NCBI GenBank assembly: GCA_016901755.1
Contig: JACJKV010000014.1
Location: forward strand, 1-64,000
Direction of reading: 5' to 3'
From: Thomasclavelia spiroformis
Lineage (GTDB): Bacteria; Bacillota_I; Bacilli_A; Erysipelotrichales; Coprobacillaceae
Length of the DNA: 64,000 nt
Shown: one piece after another, positions 47,413 to 54,168 of the stretch
How the letters are laid out: the number at the start of each line of letters is the position of its first letter
Position numbering within the stretch: the first letter of the stretch is position 1
The notes under the pieces: model-generated
Databases searched by the model: none
What the model was told of the DNA's origin: nothing
Seen by the model: only the letters and a program-made list of their open reading frames with translations
Program-made: the position numbers and the translations under genes

Positions 47413-48053
47413 GAATCATCCCTCCATTCAATCTCTTCAAATTTCCAGTCAGGCACCTTGCATACCGGACATAACTGTGGGGGCTGATCACCGATGTAAA
47501 TAAAACCACAGATCGAACATACCCAGACACGACGATGGCTTAAAAAATCCGGTCCTTCATGAAGATAGCGTTCCAGTAATGAATTGATGATCATCGTTAC
47601 TTTTTCACCCCAGACACAGATACGCTGCGTTCCGCGGTCCTGTTCCTGCTGAGCCACATGTTTTAGCCCCGGATAACCCTGGTTCAGATCATCGAGCAGT
47701 AATTCAATCAGCTTTGTAATCTGTCCATCCTGAACTGGTGGTGTTAAAGCCATGTAGTAATCAGCCAGTTCGCGAAACAGGGCAGAAGCTTCATCCTGGT
47801 ACTGTTTTTCTAAGCCTCTGGCAAGATTGGAAAACAGCGCTGATAGCTGCATAGCAGAGAGTTCGTGCCAATCTTCATCCAAGTGTTGTGGTACCCTGAT
47901 ATCCGTTTGTTTTTCTTCACTTTGCTGGGCTTTAAATAAGGTTTTAGGTGCCTTACAAAGGGGACACACCCAGTCATTGGTCAGATCCTGAAAATTGACA
48001 TTTTCCTTGTCTTCATCGTAAATATATCCACAAATGGTACAAATATATTTCAT
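47409..48053 (-). CDS. Rubredoxin-helical-rubredoxin protein
   Basis: The 214-residue protein has a full rubredoxin domain at the N-terminus (CTICGYIYDEDKEN, then WVCPLCKAPK, about 1-50). A helical middle (about 60-170) contains RELADYYMALTPP. A second, shorter iron-binding knuckle pair of rubrerythrin type is at the C-terminus (CSICGFIYIGDQPPQLCPVCKVPDW). The middle may be a degenerate ferritin-like bundle, but the Glu/His di-iron pattern is not obvious. It is co-translated with the ferredoxin gene, so a peroxide or oxygen reduction role is likely but unproven. Confidence 0.82.
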   Translation of the reverse strand: MKYICTICGYIYDEDKENVNFQDLTNDWVCPLCKAPKTLFKAQQSEEKQTDIRVPQHLDEDWHELSAMQLSALFSNLARGLEKQYQDEASALFRELADYYMALTPPVQDGQITKLIELLLDDLNQGYPGLKHVAQQEQDRGTQRICVWGEKVTMIINSLLERYLHEGPDFLSHRRVWVCSICGFIYIGDQPPQLCPVCKVPDWKFEEIEWRDDS

Positions 48054-48079
48054 CATCTTCCCTCCTTTTCTGTGACCAT

Positions 48080-48110
48080 TTATAATAGAATTATTATAAT
48101 TCTATTATAA
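48080..48110. promoter_or_regulatory. 31-base perfect palindrome over the rubredoxin promoter (PerR-like)
   Basis: All 15 positions on either side of the centre at 48095 are complementary. The ends read TTATAAT...ATTATAA and the core GAATTAT-T-ATAATTC, resembling the TTATAATNATTATAA PerR box. The palindrome covers the -10 box (TATAAT, minus strand 48109-48104), with TTGTGC (48131-48126) 16 bases upstream. It is 27 bases before the gene start. Confidence 0.65.
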
Positions 48111-48150
48111 TATTTTTATTGTGAAGCACAACACCATCACCAAAAATAAA

Positions 48151-48165
48151 TGATAATCATTATCA
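48151..48165. promoter_or_regulatory. Perfect 7-1-7 Fur box
   Basis: TGATAATCATTATCA matches the B. subtilis-type Fur consensus TGATAATNATTATCA at every position. It lies about 20 bases upstream of the -35 of the rubredoxin-ferredoxin operon and downstream of the mocR terminator. Confidence 0.7.
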
Positions 48166-48175
48166 TTTTATTCAT

Positions 48176-48206
48176 AAAAAAGATATGCAAATCCTCATAT
48201 CTTTTC
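48176..48206 (-). terminator. Terminator of the MocR gene
   Basis: AAAAGATATG / CATATCTTTT with an 8-base loop, then Ts on the minus strand, spans the stop at 48195. Confidence 0.8.
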
Positions 48207-49541
48207 TCCATGATATATTTTTATAATTGTGAGATAGAGCGTGTCTAATACTGATTTCAGTTCTTTTTGACTGACTCTGACCAGACTTAAACGGATACTA
48301 TGCTTATGACCATGATAATAACTGCTTTGATTGTCCGCTACATAGATCTTCGCTTTTTTCAGTCCATAGATGATTTTCTGACTATCTAAACGATCAGCCA
48401 ATGCAAGGCTGAAATAACAGCCTTCTGGTTGCCCAGCTAAACAAACAATTTGCTGATCCCAGGTAGCAGCAATCTTTTTGACAATAGCTATTTTGCGTTT
48501 AAGATCTTTATTGATGATTTCGCTTTGATAGCGATAGAGGCCACTGCGGATGTAGGCTTCTAAGGTGGCCTGGGAAACAAGGGAAGGCATATGATAGGAA
48601 TAATAATAAGATATTTCTGTCATTTGATTCATTGTCTCTATAAAATCATCAGGTACGATGGCAATACCAATGCGAATAAAAGGAATTGTTTTGGTATAGG
48701 AACGCAAATAAATACAGTGATCGCCTTCAGAAAAATAATAGATTGGTAAGTATTTAGGAAGCTGAAAGTAATGGCTGAAATAATCATCTTCTATAATATA
48801 GACATCATAAAGTTTGGCCAGTTCCATGATCTTTTTTCTGGTGCGATGATCATAACACGTTCCTAAGGGGTTATGATGTCGTGGTATCGTATAAAAAAAT
48901 TTAATATCATCATTTTTAAAGATCTGTTCCAGTACTTTAAGATCAATGCCCTTTGCATCTCTTTTTATCGTTTTTACCGGCAAATTCATCTGTTTTAAAT
49001 ACTGAATATAAAAATGATAGCTAGGTTCTTCAATTAAGATCGTCTGTTTGTGATTAGGAAAAGGTGAATTGGAAAAAATGGTCAGCATCTGCATGATGCC
49101 CTGAATCAGATAGATCTGACTGTTTGAAGCATAGATACCATCTTCACTTAGATAATCCGGTAAAATTTCATTAAGACTTTCCACCCCACGAACCGTGACA
49201 TCTAATGTTTTTAAAGAATAAAGCTGTGCTGCAATCTGAAAACACTGTTTCATTTCCTGGAACAGATAACTGTTAACCTGTGGATTCCCTGTTTCCAGAT
49301 GATAGCCATCATCTTTTTGATCATCACTTTGCACTCCTGCTGATATATAATAGCCACTTTGCGCCTTGGCAAAGATCAGACACTGTTTTTCTAAAACTTC
49401 ATAGGCTTTTAAGACCGTGCCCTTACTGACGCAATAGGTTTTAGCCATATCGCGCAATGAAGGCAGTTTGCTGCCCGGTTTTCTTTTATGCAGTTCAATA
49501 TCTTTTCTGATATCACTGACAATCTGTTCATAGCGTTTCAT
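48195..49541 (-). CDS. MocR-type regulator (GntR helix-turn-helix fused to aminotransferase fold)
   Basis: The 448-residue protein has an N-terminal winged helix (KLPSLRDMAKTYCVSKGTVLKAYEVLE) and a PLP-dependent type I aminotransferase domain. The cofactor Lys lies in SYTKTIPFIRIG, and NPLG and EEPSYHFY segments are present. MocR proteins use bound PLP adducts as signal. ATG at 49541 follows AGAGGTGG. The gene is divergent from a GH4 phospho-glucosidase, and an 18-base palindrome sits between them, so the regulator may control that sugar gene, an unusual target for this family. Confidence 0.9.
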   Translation of the reverse strand: MKRYEQIVSDIRKDIELHKRKPGSKLPSLRDMAKTYCVSKGTVLKAYEVLEKQCLIFAKAQSGYYISAGVQSDDQKDDGYHLETGNPQVNSYLFQEMKQCFQIAAQLYSLKTLDVTVRGVESLNEILPDYLSEDGIYASNSQIYLIQGIMQMLTIFSNSPFPNHKQTILIEEPSYHFYIQYLKQMNLPVKTIKRDAKGIDLKVLEQIFKNDDIKFFYTIPRHHNPLGTCYDHRTRKKIMELAKLYDVYIIEDDYFSHYFQLPKYLPIYYFSEGDHCIYLRSYTKTIPFIRIGIAIVPDDFIETMNQMTEISYYYSYHMPSLVSQATLEAYIRSGLYRYQSEIINKDLKRKIAIVKKIAATWDQQIVCLAGQPEGCYFSLALADRLDSQKIIYGLKKAKIYVADNQSSYYHGHKHSIRLSLVRVSQKELKSVLDTLYLTIIKIYHGEKI

Positions 49542-49570
49542 TTTTACCACCTCTATGACCATTATAGCAT

Positions 49571-49588
49571 AACTGTACCAGTACAGTT
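49571..49588. promoter_or_regulatory. Palindromic operator in the mocR-GH4 intergenic region
   Basis: AACTGTACCAGTACAGTT is an 18-base perfect palindrome (8-base arms, CA centre). It lies where the -35 of the mocR promoter should be (TATAAT on the minus strand follows), so binding would affect mocR, and possibly the divergent gene. Confidence 0.65.
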
Positions 49589-49602
49589 AGCGGTTAAGCC
49601 AA

Positions 49603-49630
49603 TTGTATTTGAGGTAGACCCTCATATAAT
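49603..49630 (+). promoter_or_regulatory. GH4 promoter with palindrome in the spacer
   Basis: TTGTAT (49603-49608) and TATAAT (49625-49630) are 16 bases apart. TGAGGTAGACCCTCA (49610-49624; 5-base arms) occupies nearly the whole spacer, a candidate repressor site. Confidence 0.5.
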
Positions 49631-49667
49631 AAAAACCGTAAAAGATATCACATCAAGGAGGTCTCAT

Positions 49668-50999
49668 ATGGAAAACAAAGCAGTAAAAATTGTCACCATC
49701 GGTGGCGGAAGCAGTTATACCCCAGAATTAGTAGAAGGATTTATCAGGCGTTATGACACTTTGCCAATCAAAGAATTATGTTTGGTTGATATTCCCGCTG
49801 GTCAAGAAAAACTGGAAACAGTAGGTGCCCTGGCGCAAAGAATGGTCAAAAAAGCCGGTCTGCCAATGAAAGTTACCTTATCATATGACCGTCGTGAAGC
49901 TTTACAGGACGCTGATTTTGTCACTACGCAAATGAGGATCGGACGTTTACCGGCCAGAATCTTAGATGAACGTATTCCTATTGCCCATGGTATGATTGGA
50001 CAGGAAACAAATGGTGCGGGTGGTATGTTTAAAGCTTTTAGAACGATTCCCGTTATTTTAGATATCGTCAAGGATATTCAGGAAATCTGTCCCGATGCCT
50101 GGCTGATCAATTTTACCAATCCAGCAGGTATGGTCACGGAAGCCATTTATCGCTATACTGACTTTAAACGTGCCATTGGCTTATGTAATGTACCAGTCAA
50201 TATGGTCAGTGGTTTTGCTAAAATGTTAGATGCTGATGAAAAAGACGTCACAATGGAAATTCAAGGAGTCAATCATTTCATTTTTGCAACTGATGTTTTT
50301 ATCAAAGGAAAATCATGTTTTCAAGAACTTTTAAACAAATATGCGCACTTAAAAGAAGAAGATACGATTCAGATGAAAAACTTTGTATCATTACCTTATT
50401 CACCAGCTTTTATCTTAGGGCTAAAGGCGATTCCCTGTCCCTATCATAACTACTACTTCTATACCCAGGAACAGTTAGTTGCCGAAAAGGAACAGTTTCA
50501 AACCGGAACCGTCCGTGGCGAAGTGGTCAGTCAAACCGAAGAAGAACTGTTTGAACTCTATGGTCATGAAGAACTGGCAGAAAAACCAAAACAGCTGGAA
50601 ATGCGTGGTGGTGCTAAATATTCTGATGCTGCCTGCAATCTGATTCAGTCGATTTATAATAATACTGGAGATATCCAGTATGTCGATGTCAGAAACAATG
50701 GGGCGATTACTGATTTGCCTGATGACAGTGCTGTAGAAGTCGCCTGTCGTATTACTGCAGACGGACCAAAACCAATCGCTACCGGACCATTAAAACTGCC
50801 CATCAGCGGTTATGTTCAGTTGATGAAAGCTTTTGAAAGACTGGTTTGTCAGGCTGCCGTGACTGGTGATCGTCGCTTAGCTGTCACGGCCTTAAATATG
50901 AATCCCCTTTGTCCTAGCGATACTTTAGCCAACATCGTTGTTGATGAACTGCTGGAAGCACACAAAGACTATTTACCACAATTTAACAGACAATCATGA
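49668..50999 (+). CDS. 6-phospho-beta-glucosidase, glycoside hydrolase family 4
   Basis: GH4 enzymes use NAD+ and a metal to cleave phosphorylated glycosides. The 443-residue protein has the N-terminal NAD-binding KIVTIGGGSSYTPELVEGF, the FTNPAGMVTEA and GLCNVPVNM segments (with the metal-binding Cys) and EIQGVNHFIFA (with the conserved Asn-His). These mark the 6-phospho-beta-glucosidase (CelF/LicH) subgroup. ATG at 49668 follows CAAGGAGG; longer forms read through the promoter. No PTS genes are adjacent. A second, unrelated (GH1) phospho-beta-glucosidase is at 25943. Confidence 0.93.
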   Translation: MENKAVKIVTIGGGSSYTPELVEGFIRRYDTLPIKELCLVDIPAGQEKLETVGALAQRMVKKAGLPMKVTLSYDRREALQDADFVTTQMRIGRLPARILDERIPIAHGMIGQETNGAGGMFKAFRTIPVILDIVKDIQEICPDAWLINFTNPAGMVTEAIYRYTDFKRAIGLCNVPVNMVSGFAKMLDADEKDVTMEIQGVNHFIFATDVFIKGKSCFQELLNKYAHLKEEDTIQMKNFVSLPYSPAFILGLKAIPCPYHNYYFYTQEQLVAEKEQFQTGTVRGEVVSQTEEELFELYGHEELAEKPKQLEMRGGAKYSDAACNLIQSIYNNTGDIQYVDVRNNGAITDLPDDSAVEVACRITADGPKPIATGPLKLPISGYVQLMKAFERLVCQAAVTGDRRLAVTALNMNPLCPSDTLANIVVDELLEAHKDYLPQFNRQS

Positions 51000-51030
51000 T
51001 GACAGTGACTATGGTTACTGTCTTTTTATG
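50998..51030 (+). terminator. Terminator of the GH4 gene
   Basis: GACAGTGAC-TATG-GTTACTGTC followed by five Ts. Confidence 0.8.
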
Positions 51031-51056
51031 TTATAATAAAAAAAATGGTGATGATG

Positions 51057-51647
51057 ATGAAAGAAACGTACAGTAAAAATTATTTTGAAAAATATGCAGC
51101 CTTAACGCTCACGAAAATACTCCAGATCAGTGAAGAAGATATTATTCAGGATGACCGTCCTGATTTAAGAATTCCTGTCGCCAATTATGGTATTGAGGTC
51201 ACTCAGGCTTTAACCCCACAGGAAGCAGCAGCCGATGTCAAAAAGCCGCTTTACGCTATTTTAAATATCAATCCCTTTGATCATAACGCGCATGATCTTC
51301 ATTTTGTGATGGAAAAAATTGATAATGCGATTCAACGAAAACTGGAAAAAAGCAAAAATTATGAAAGATATCCTAACAATGGCCTATATATCTTTTCCCA
51401 TTGTCATAATTTACCAAGGAAAATGCTGAAAGATTACTTCTATCATCAGCCCCTTGATCATCTTTTCTATCAGCATATTTATATTAACTGTGTTAATCAT
51501 CTTTATCACTATAATGTCCAGGCAAAAACATTAACAAACTATAAATATCATGTCAACGAACTTGCAGCCATGAATAAGATAGCTTTAGAATTTGAAAAAC
51601 GCTGTCAAAAAGAAAGAAGAAAAATTGATTTATCTAAACAAGAATAA
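51057..51647 (+). CDS. Orphan protein with nuclease-like motif
   Basis: The 196-residue protein is not a family I can name. It has DDRPDLRIPVANYGIEVTQAL at about residues 31-51, an Asp-x(10-12)-Glu-Val-Thr pattern that recalls the D-ExK active site of PD-(D/E)XK nucleases, though the Lys is a Thr here. The rest is helical and rich in His, Tyr and Lys, with a basic C-terminus. No signal peptide. The start is uncertain: several ATG codons lie in a row (51045-51057). A TATAAT box precedes it. It neighbours a toxin-antitoxin cassette, so a defence role is conceivable. Confidence 0.55.
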   Translation: MKETYSKNYFEKYAALTLTKILQISEEDIIQDDRPDLRIPVANYGIEVTQALTPQEAAADVKKPLYAILNINPFDHNAHDLHFVMEKIDNAIQRKLEKSKNYERYPNNGLYIFSHCHNLPRKMLKDYFYHQPLDHLFYQHIYINCVNHLYHYNVQAKTLTNYKYHVNELAAMNKIALEFEKRCQKERRKIDLSKQE

Positions 51648-51678
51648 AAAAATATATTCTTGCAGAAAAGGCAAAAAA

Positions 51679-51700
51679 TCCTGGCAGTTTCCTGACAGGA
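51679..51700. terminator. Hairpin repeat, left copy (flank of the TA cassette)
   Basis: ATCCTGGCAG-TTTC-CTGACAGGAT with A- and T-runs is a bidirectional terminator between convergent genes. Its 22-base core is identical to 53372-53393 except for one position. Confidence 0.85.
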
Positions 51701-51720
51701 TTTTTATCATGATTCACTCT

Positions 51721-52731
51721 TTATATCGATAATGTTTTCACTAATGAATAATCGATGAGCTTTTGAGGTTCCGTACATATATATGCATCTTCTTTATGCA
51801 TTCTAGCTACAATTTCTTCTCTGGTTTTTGATTTAAAAATATCTATAACCTGATCAATGATCTCATATTCATCCTGAGTAAAATTATATTTATAATCTTT
51901 TTCCGGATAAAATCGATATCCATAGCCCATTTCCTGTTCAATTGTTTCATAATGAACATGCGGTAATTTCATTATTTCATCATGACACAACGGTAAAGCT
52001 CCCCATTGTTCAGCAAGATATGCTATTCCCGTTAATGAATGATCATACGTTTTGTAAAACAGGCTATCACAATACCACATTAATTTCACCAGTTTTGTCT
52101 TATACAAATTCTCAATTTTAGACGAAATGTAATTAATAAGATCAACTGTCTTTCGTAAGTTCAATGCAGTATTTCCACAGTATGAAGTTCCTTCAATGTT
52201 TTTATATTGATATAATATTATATCTTCAACATTTGATGATAAATTTTGATATATAATATTTTTAGCATTCAAAAAATATTTTTTATATAAAGTTTTAGAA
52301 AATAAAGACTCATTTTTAACCAGTAATTCAAGAAACCACTTAGGATCTTGCGACAGTTTTCTTAAAATTTCATCGTGAGCTCTATCTTGTACCTGGTAAT
52401 TTTCATATCTTGTAATTGTCGCTGGACTCCAACCTAAAAGTTTACTGAGTTCTTTTTGACTAATTAAATATTTATTTCTAATTTCAATGATTTCATTTGA
52501 TGTTAACAATTGATGCATTTTCCGATATTCATCTCTTAATGAACATTGATTTTTGCTAATCAATGCTTCATCCTCATAATATTCATCATAAATGTCACAA
52601 TAATAATATAAGGCATCATAAGTAACCTCTTGACCTTTAAATAAAGTTTTCTCTTTTTCTAATACACATAAAACCTCATGTTCCTTTCCACAACTTTTAC
52701 ACACCATTCTTTGTTTATTTATTTTTTCCAT
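51721..52731 (-). CDS. MqsA-like antitoxin with C-terminal Panacea (DUF4065) domain
   Basis: The 336-residue protein has three parts. A MqsA/YgiT-type zinc-finger region (CKSCGKE at residues 9-15; partner CDIY near 44) has the expected fourth Cys changed to Tyr (TAT). A Xre-type helix-turn-helix (ISQKELSKLLGWSPATITRYENYQ) follows. The C-terminal region (about 190-336) matches the SocA/Panacea pattern (KTKLVKLMWYCDSLFYK... GIAYLAEQWGALP). Such proteins neutralise a toxin and repress their own operon. GTGGAGG precedes ATG 52731, 30 bases after the toxin gene. Confidence 0.82.
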   Translation of the reverse strand: MEKINKQRMVCKSCGKEHEVLCVLEKEKTLFKGQEVTYDALYYYCDIYDEYYEDEALISKNQCSLRDEYRKMHQLLTSNEIIEIRNKYLISQKELSKLLGWSPATITRYENYQVQDRAHDEILRKLSQDPKWFLELLVKNESLFSKTLYKKYFLNAKNIIYQNLSSNVEDIILYQYKNIEGTSYCGNTALNLRKTVDLINYISSKIENLYKTKLVKLMWYCDSLFYKTYDHSLTGIAYLAEQWGALPLCHDEIMKLPHVHYETIEQEMGYGYRFYPEKDYKYNFTQDEYEIIDQVIDIFKSKTREEIVARMHKEDAYICTEPQKLIDYSLVKTLSI

Positions 52732-52761
52732 TTTTTTTACCTCCACCTGTATATCTAATCC

Positions 52762-53178
52762 TTATTCAAGATAAGGATAATCTTTACTGTTTATGGAATA
52801 TAAAGCATAATGAAAAGACAAAACTTTTATTCTATTTTCTAGTATTCCTATTCTTATTTTAATATACACATCCTGTATTTTGATTTTTTTACCAAAAACT
52901 AATAGTGGTGGCTGATTTTTTCGTTGTCTGTCTGTAGTAGTATATAAATAATCTTTAGCATCTAGTGAATATAAAGCTATTTTAATCATTTCTATAATAT
53001 TATCATCAGGATATAAATCATTGAGAGTTCCTAAATTAGTATATAATAATGGCCTGTTGTTTTCTGATTTTCTTTTTTTTATAAGCACTATTTCTCCATG
53101 ATGATCGATAATATAATGAATCTGATCAATATACATGTTAACTGTTTCAAGTGAATCTATTTTTTTCTCGCACAAAAT
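52762..53178 (-). CDS. MqsR-like toxin candidate
   Basis: The predicted protein of about 138 residues has a C-terminal half (LDAKDYLYTTTDRQRK... DVYIKIRI... NRIKVLSFHYA) that lines up with the MqsR pattern SDFYKSMTTY...QVYLKITV...VLIVSFK of the RelE/MqsR mRNA interferase fold. Toxin first and antitoxin second is the MqsRA order. No ATG fits: AAGAGGTGG lies 6 bases before a TTG at 53178, which I take as the start. Other possible starts are upstream in-frame codons. The assignment is by motif only. Confidence 0.6.
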   Translation of the reverse strand: MLCEKKIDSLETVNMYIDQIHYIIDHHGEIVLIKKRKSENNRPLLYTNLGTLNDLYPDDNIIEMIKIALYSLDAKDYLYTTTDRQRKNQPPLLVFGKKIKIQDVYIKIRIGILENRIKVLSFHYALYSINSKDYPYLE

Positions 53179-53194
53179 CAACCACCTCTTATAT

Positions 53195-53251
53195 GGTATC
53201 AAATGATATCTATCATGTATATATTATAGAATAGATTGAGGTATCTTTCAA
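53195..53251 (-). promoter_or_regulatory. Promoter and operator of the TA operon
   Basis: Minus-strand TTGAAA (53251-53246) and TATAAT (53228-53223) are 17 bases apart. GGTATCAAATGATATC (53195-53210), a near-perfect palindrome with one mismatch, lies just downstream of the start, fitting autorepression by the antitoxin's helix-turn-helix. Confidence 0.65.
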
Positions 53252-53371
53252 TAATTAATATATAAAATAATTTTAATTATATAAGATATAAAGCTTAGTC
53301 AATGCCAAGCCAAAGAATACATAATAAAATATCCACAAAGAAACAGCGTCATTTTTTATAAATATAAATAG

Positions 53372-53393
53372 TCCTGCCAGTTTCCTGACAGGA
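53372..53393. terminator. Hairpin repeat, right copy (terminator of the surface protein gene)
   Basis: GTCCTGTCAG-GAAA-CTGGCAGGAC (minus strand) lies about 57 bases past the stop of the gene at 53450. It is the near-identical twin of 51679-51700. The stretch 53252-53371 shows no gene. Confidence 0.75.
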
Positions 53394-53449
53394 CCACATT
53401 TAATTTTATCTATATCACTGATAGCAATTAACAGTATTCACCATGTATA

Positions 53450-54160
53450 TTAGTGAGTTTTCTGATATCTTCTTTTCATCAGATATAATACAGCTGCTAA
53501 ACTTCCTAATGCCAGGTATACATAACCTAAAATATCAGTATGATCTCCCGTCTGGCTTTGTGAAGTGCTGGTATTATTTTCTGCTTGGATAACTTGTGAT
53601 GAATTTTCTTCATCTGTTTTATCACTGTCGTTACCAGGATTTGAATCAGATGGCTGTTGTGAATCCTGATCATCTGAGTCTTCAATATTATCCCATTCAA
53701 TACCAGTTTGAGCTACATCTAATACTGTTTTAGCATAAGATGGCGATACATATTCTAAACTGTCTTTAACAAAAGTAACGTTCAATTCAGTATTTTTTTC
53801 TACATTAAATTCAATTGTTCCCAGTTTTAACTGTTCATCAGCAAACAGATTTACTTTTCCAGAAATATAAAGCGTTAATAATCCCTTATCATATCTGTAT
53901 TCTTTGACAATGCTGGCAATACTGTCATCGAAATGAAATTGAATCTGATCTTTTTCAAGCTGACCATTTTTAGCTTCAATCTGAAATGATAACTGCATGG
54001 TCAATGCTTCATTTTGATGATCGCCAACATTCAATTGCACAACAATCTGATCATCCTGTTTAGTCAAAGCGATAGAATTTTCTAACGCTTTGACAGGAGC
54101 GATGACAAACATAGACAGGATAAAGATTGTTGTTAAAAATGTGATAACTGTTTTTTTCAT
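53450..54160 (-). CDS. Cohesin-like cell-surface protein
   Basis: The 236-residue protein has a signal peptide (about 1-25, ending PVKA) and a beta-rich domain (about 27-150). That domain has a pattern resembling cohesins (hydrophobic strands such as QIVVQLNVGD, QIQFHFDDSIASIV, KLGTIEFNV). A Ser/Asp/Gln-rich linker follows, then a C-terminal anchor (SQTGDHTD, a hydrophobic helix, KRRYQKTH). QTGD recalls a degenerate sortase signal without the Leu-Pro. It lies 8 bases after the dockerin-bearing peptidase, so it could dock that enzyme on the surface. Confidence 0.65.
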   Translation of the reverse strand: MKKTVITFLTTIFILSMFVIAPVKALENSIALTKQDDQIVVQLNVGDHQNEALTMQLSFQIEAKNGQLEKDQIQFHFDDSIASIVKEYRYDKGLLTLYISGKVNLFADEQLKLGTIEFNVEKNTELNVTFVKDSLEYVSPSYAKTVLDVAQTGIEWDNIEDSDDQDSQQPSDSNPGNDSDKTDEENSSQVIQAENNTSTSQSQTGDHTDILGYVYLALGSLAAVLYLMKRRYQKTH

Positions 54161-54168
54161 ACGCCCTC

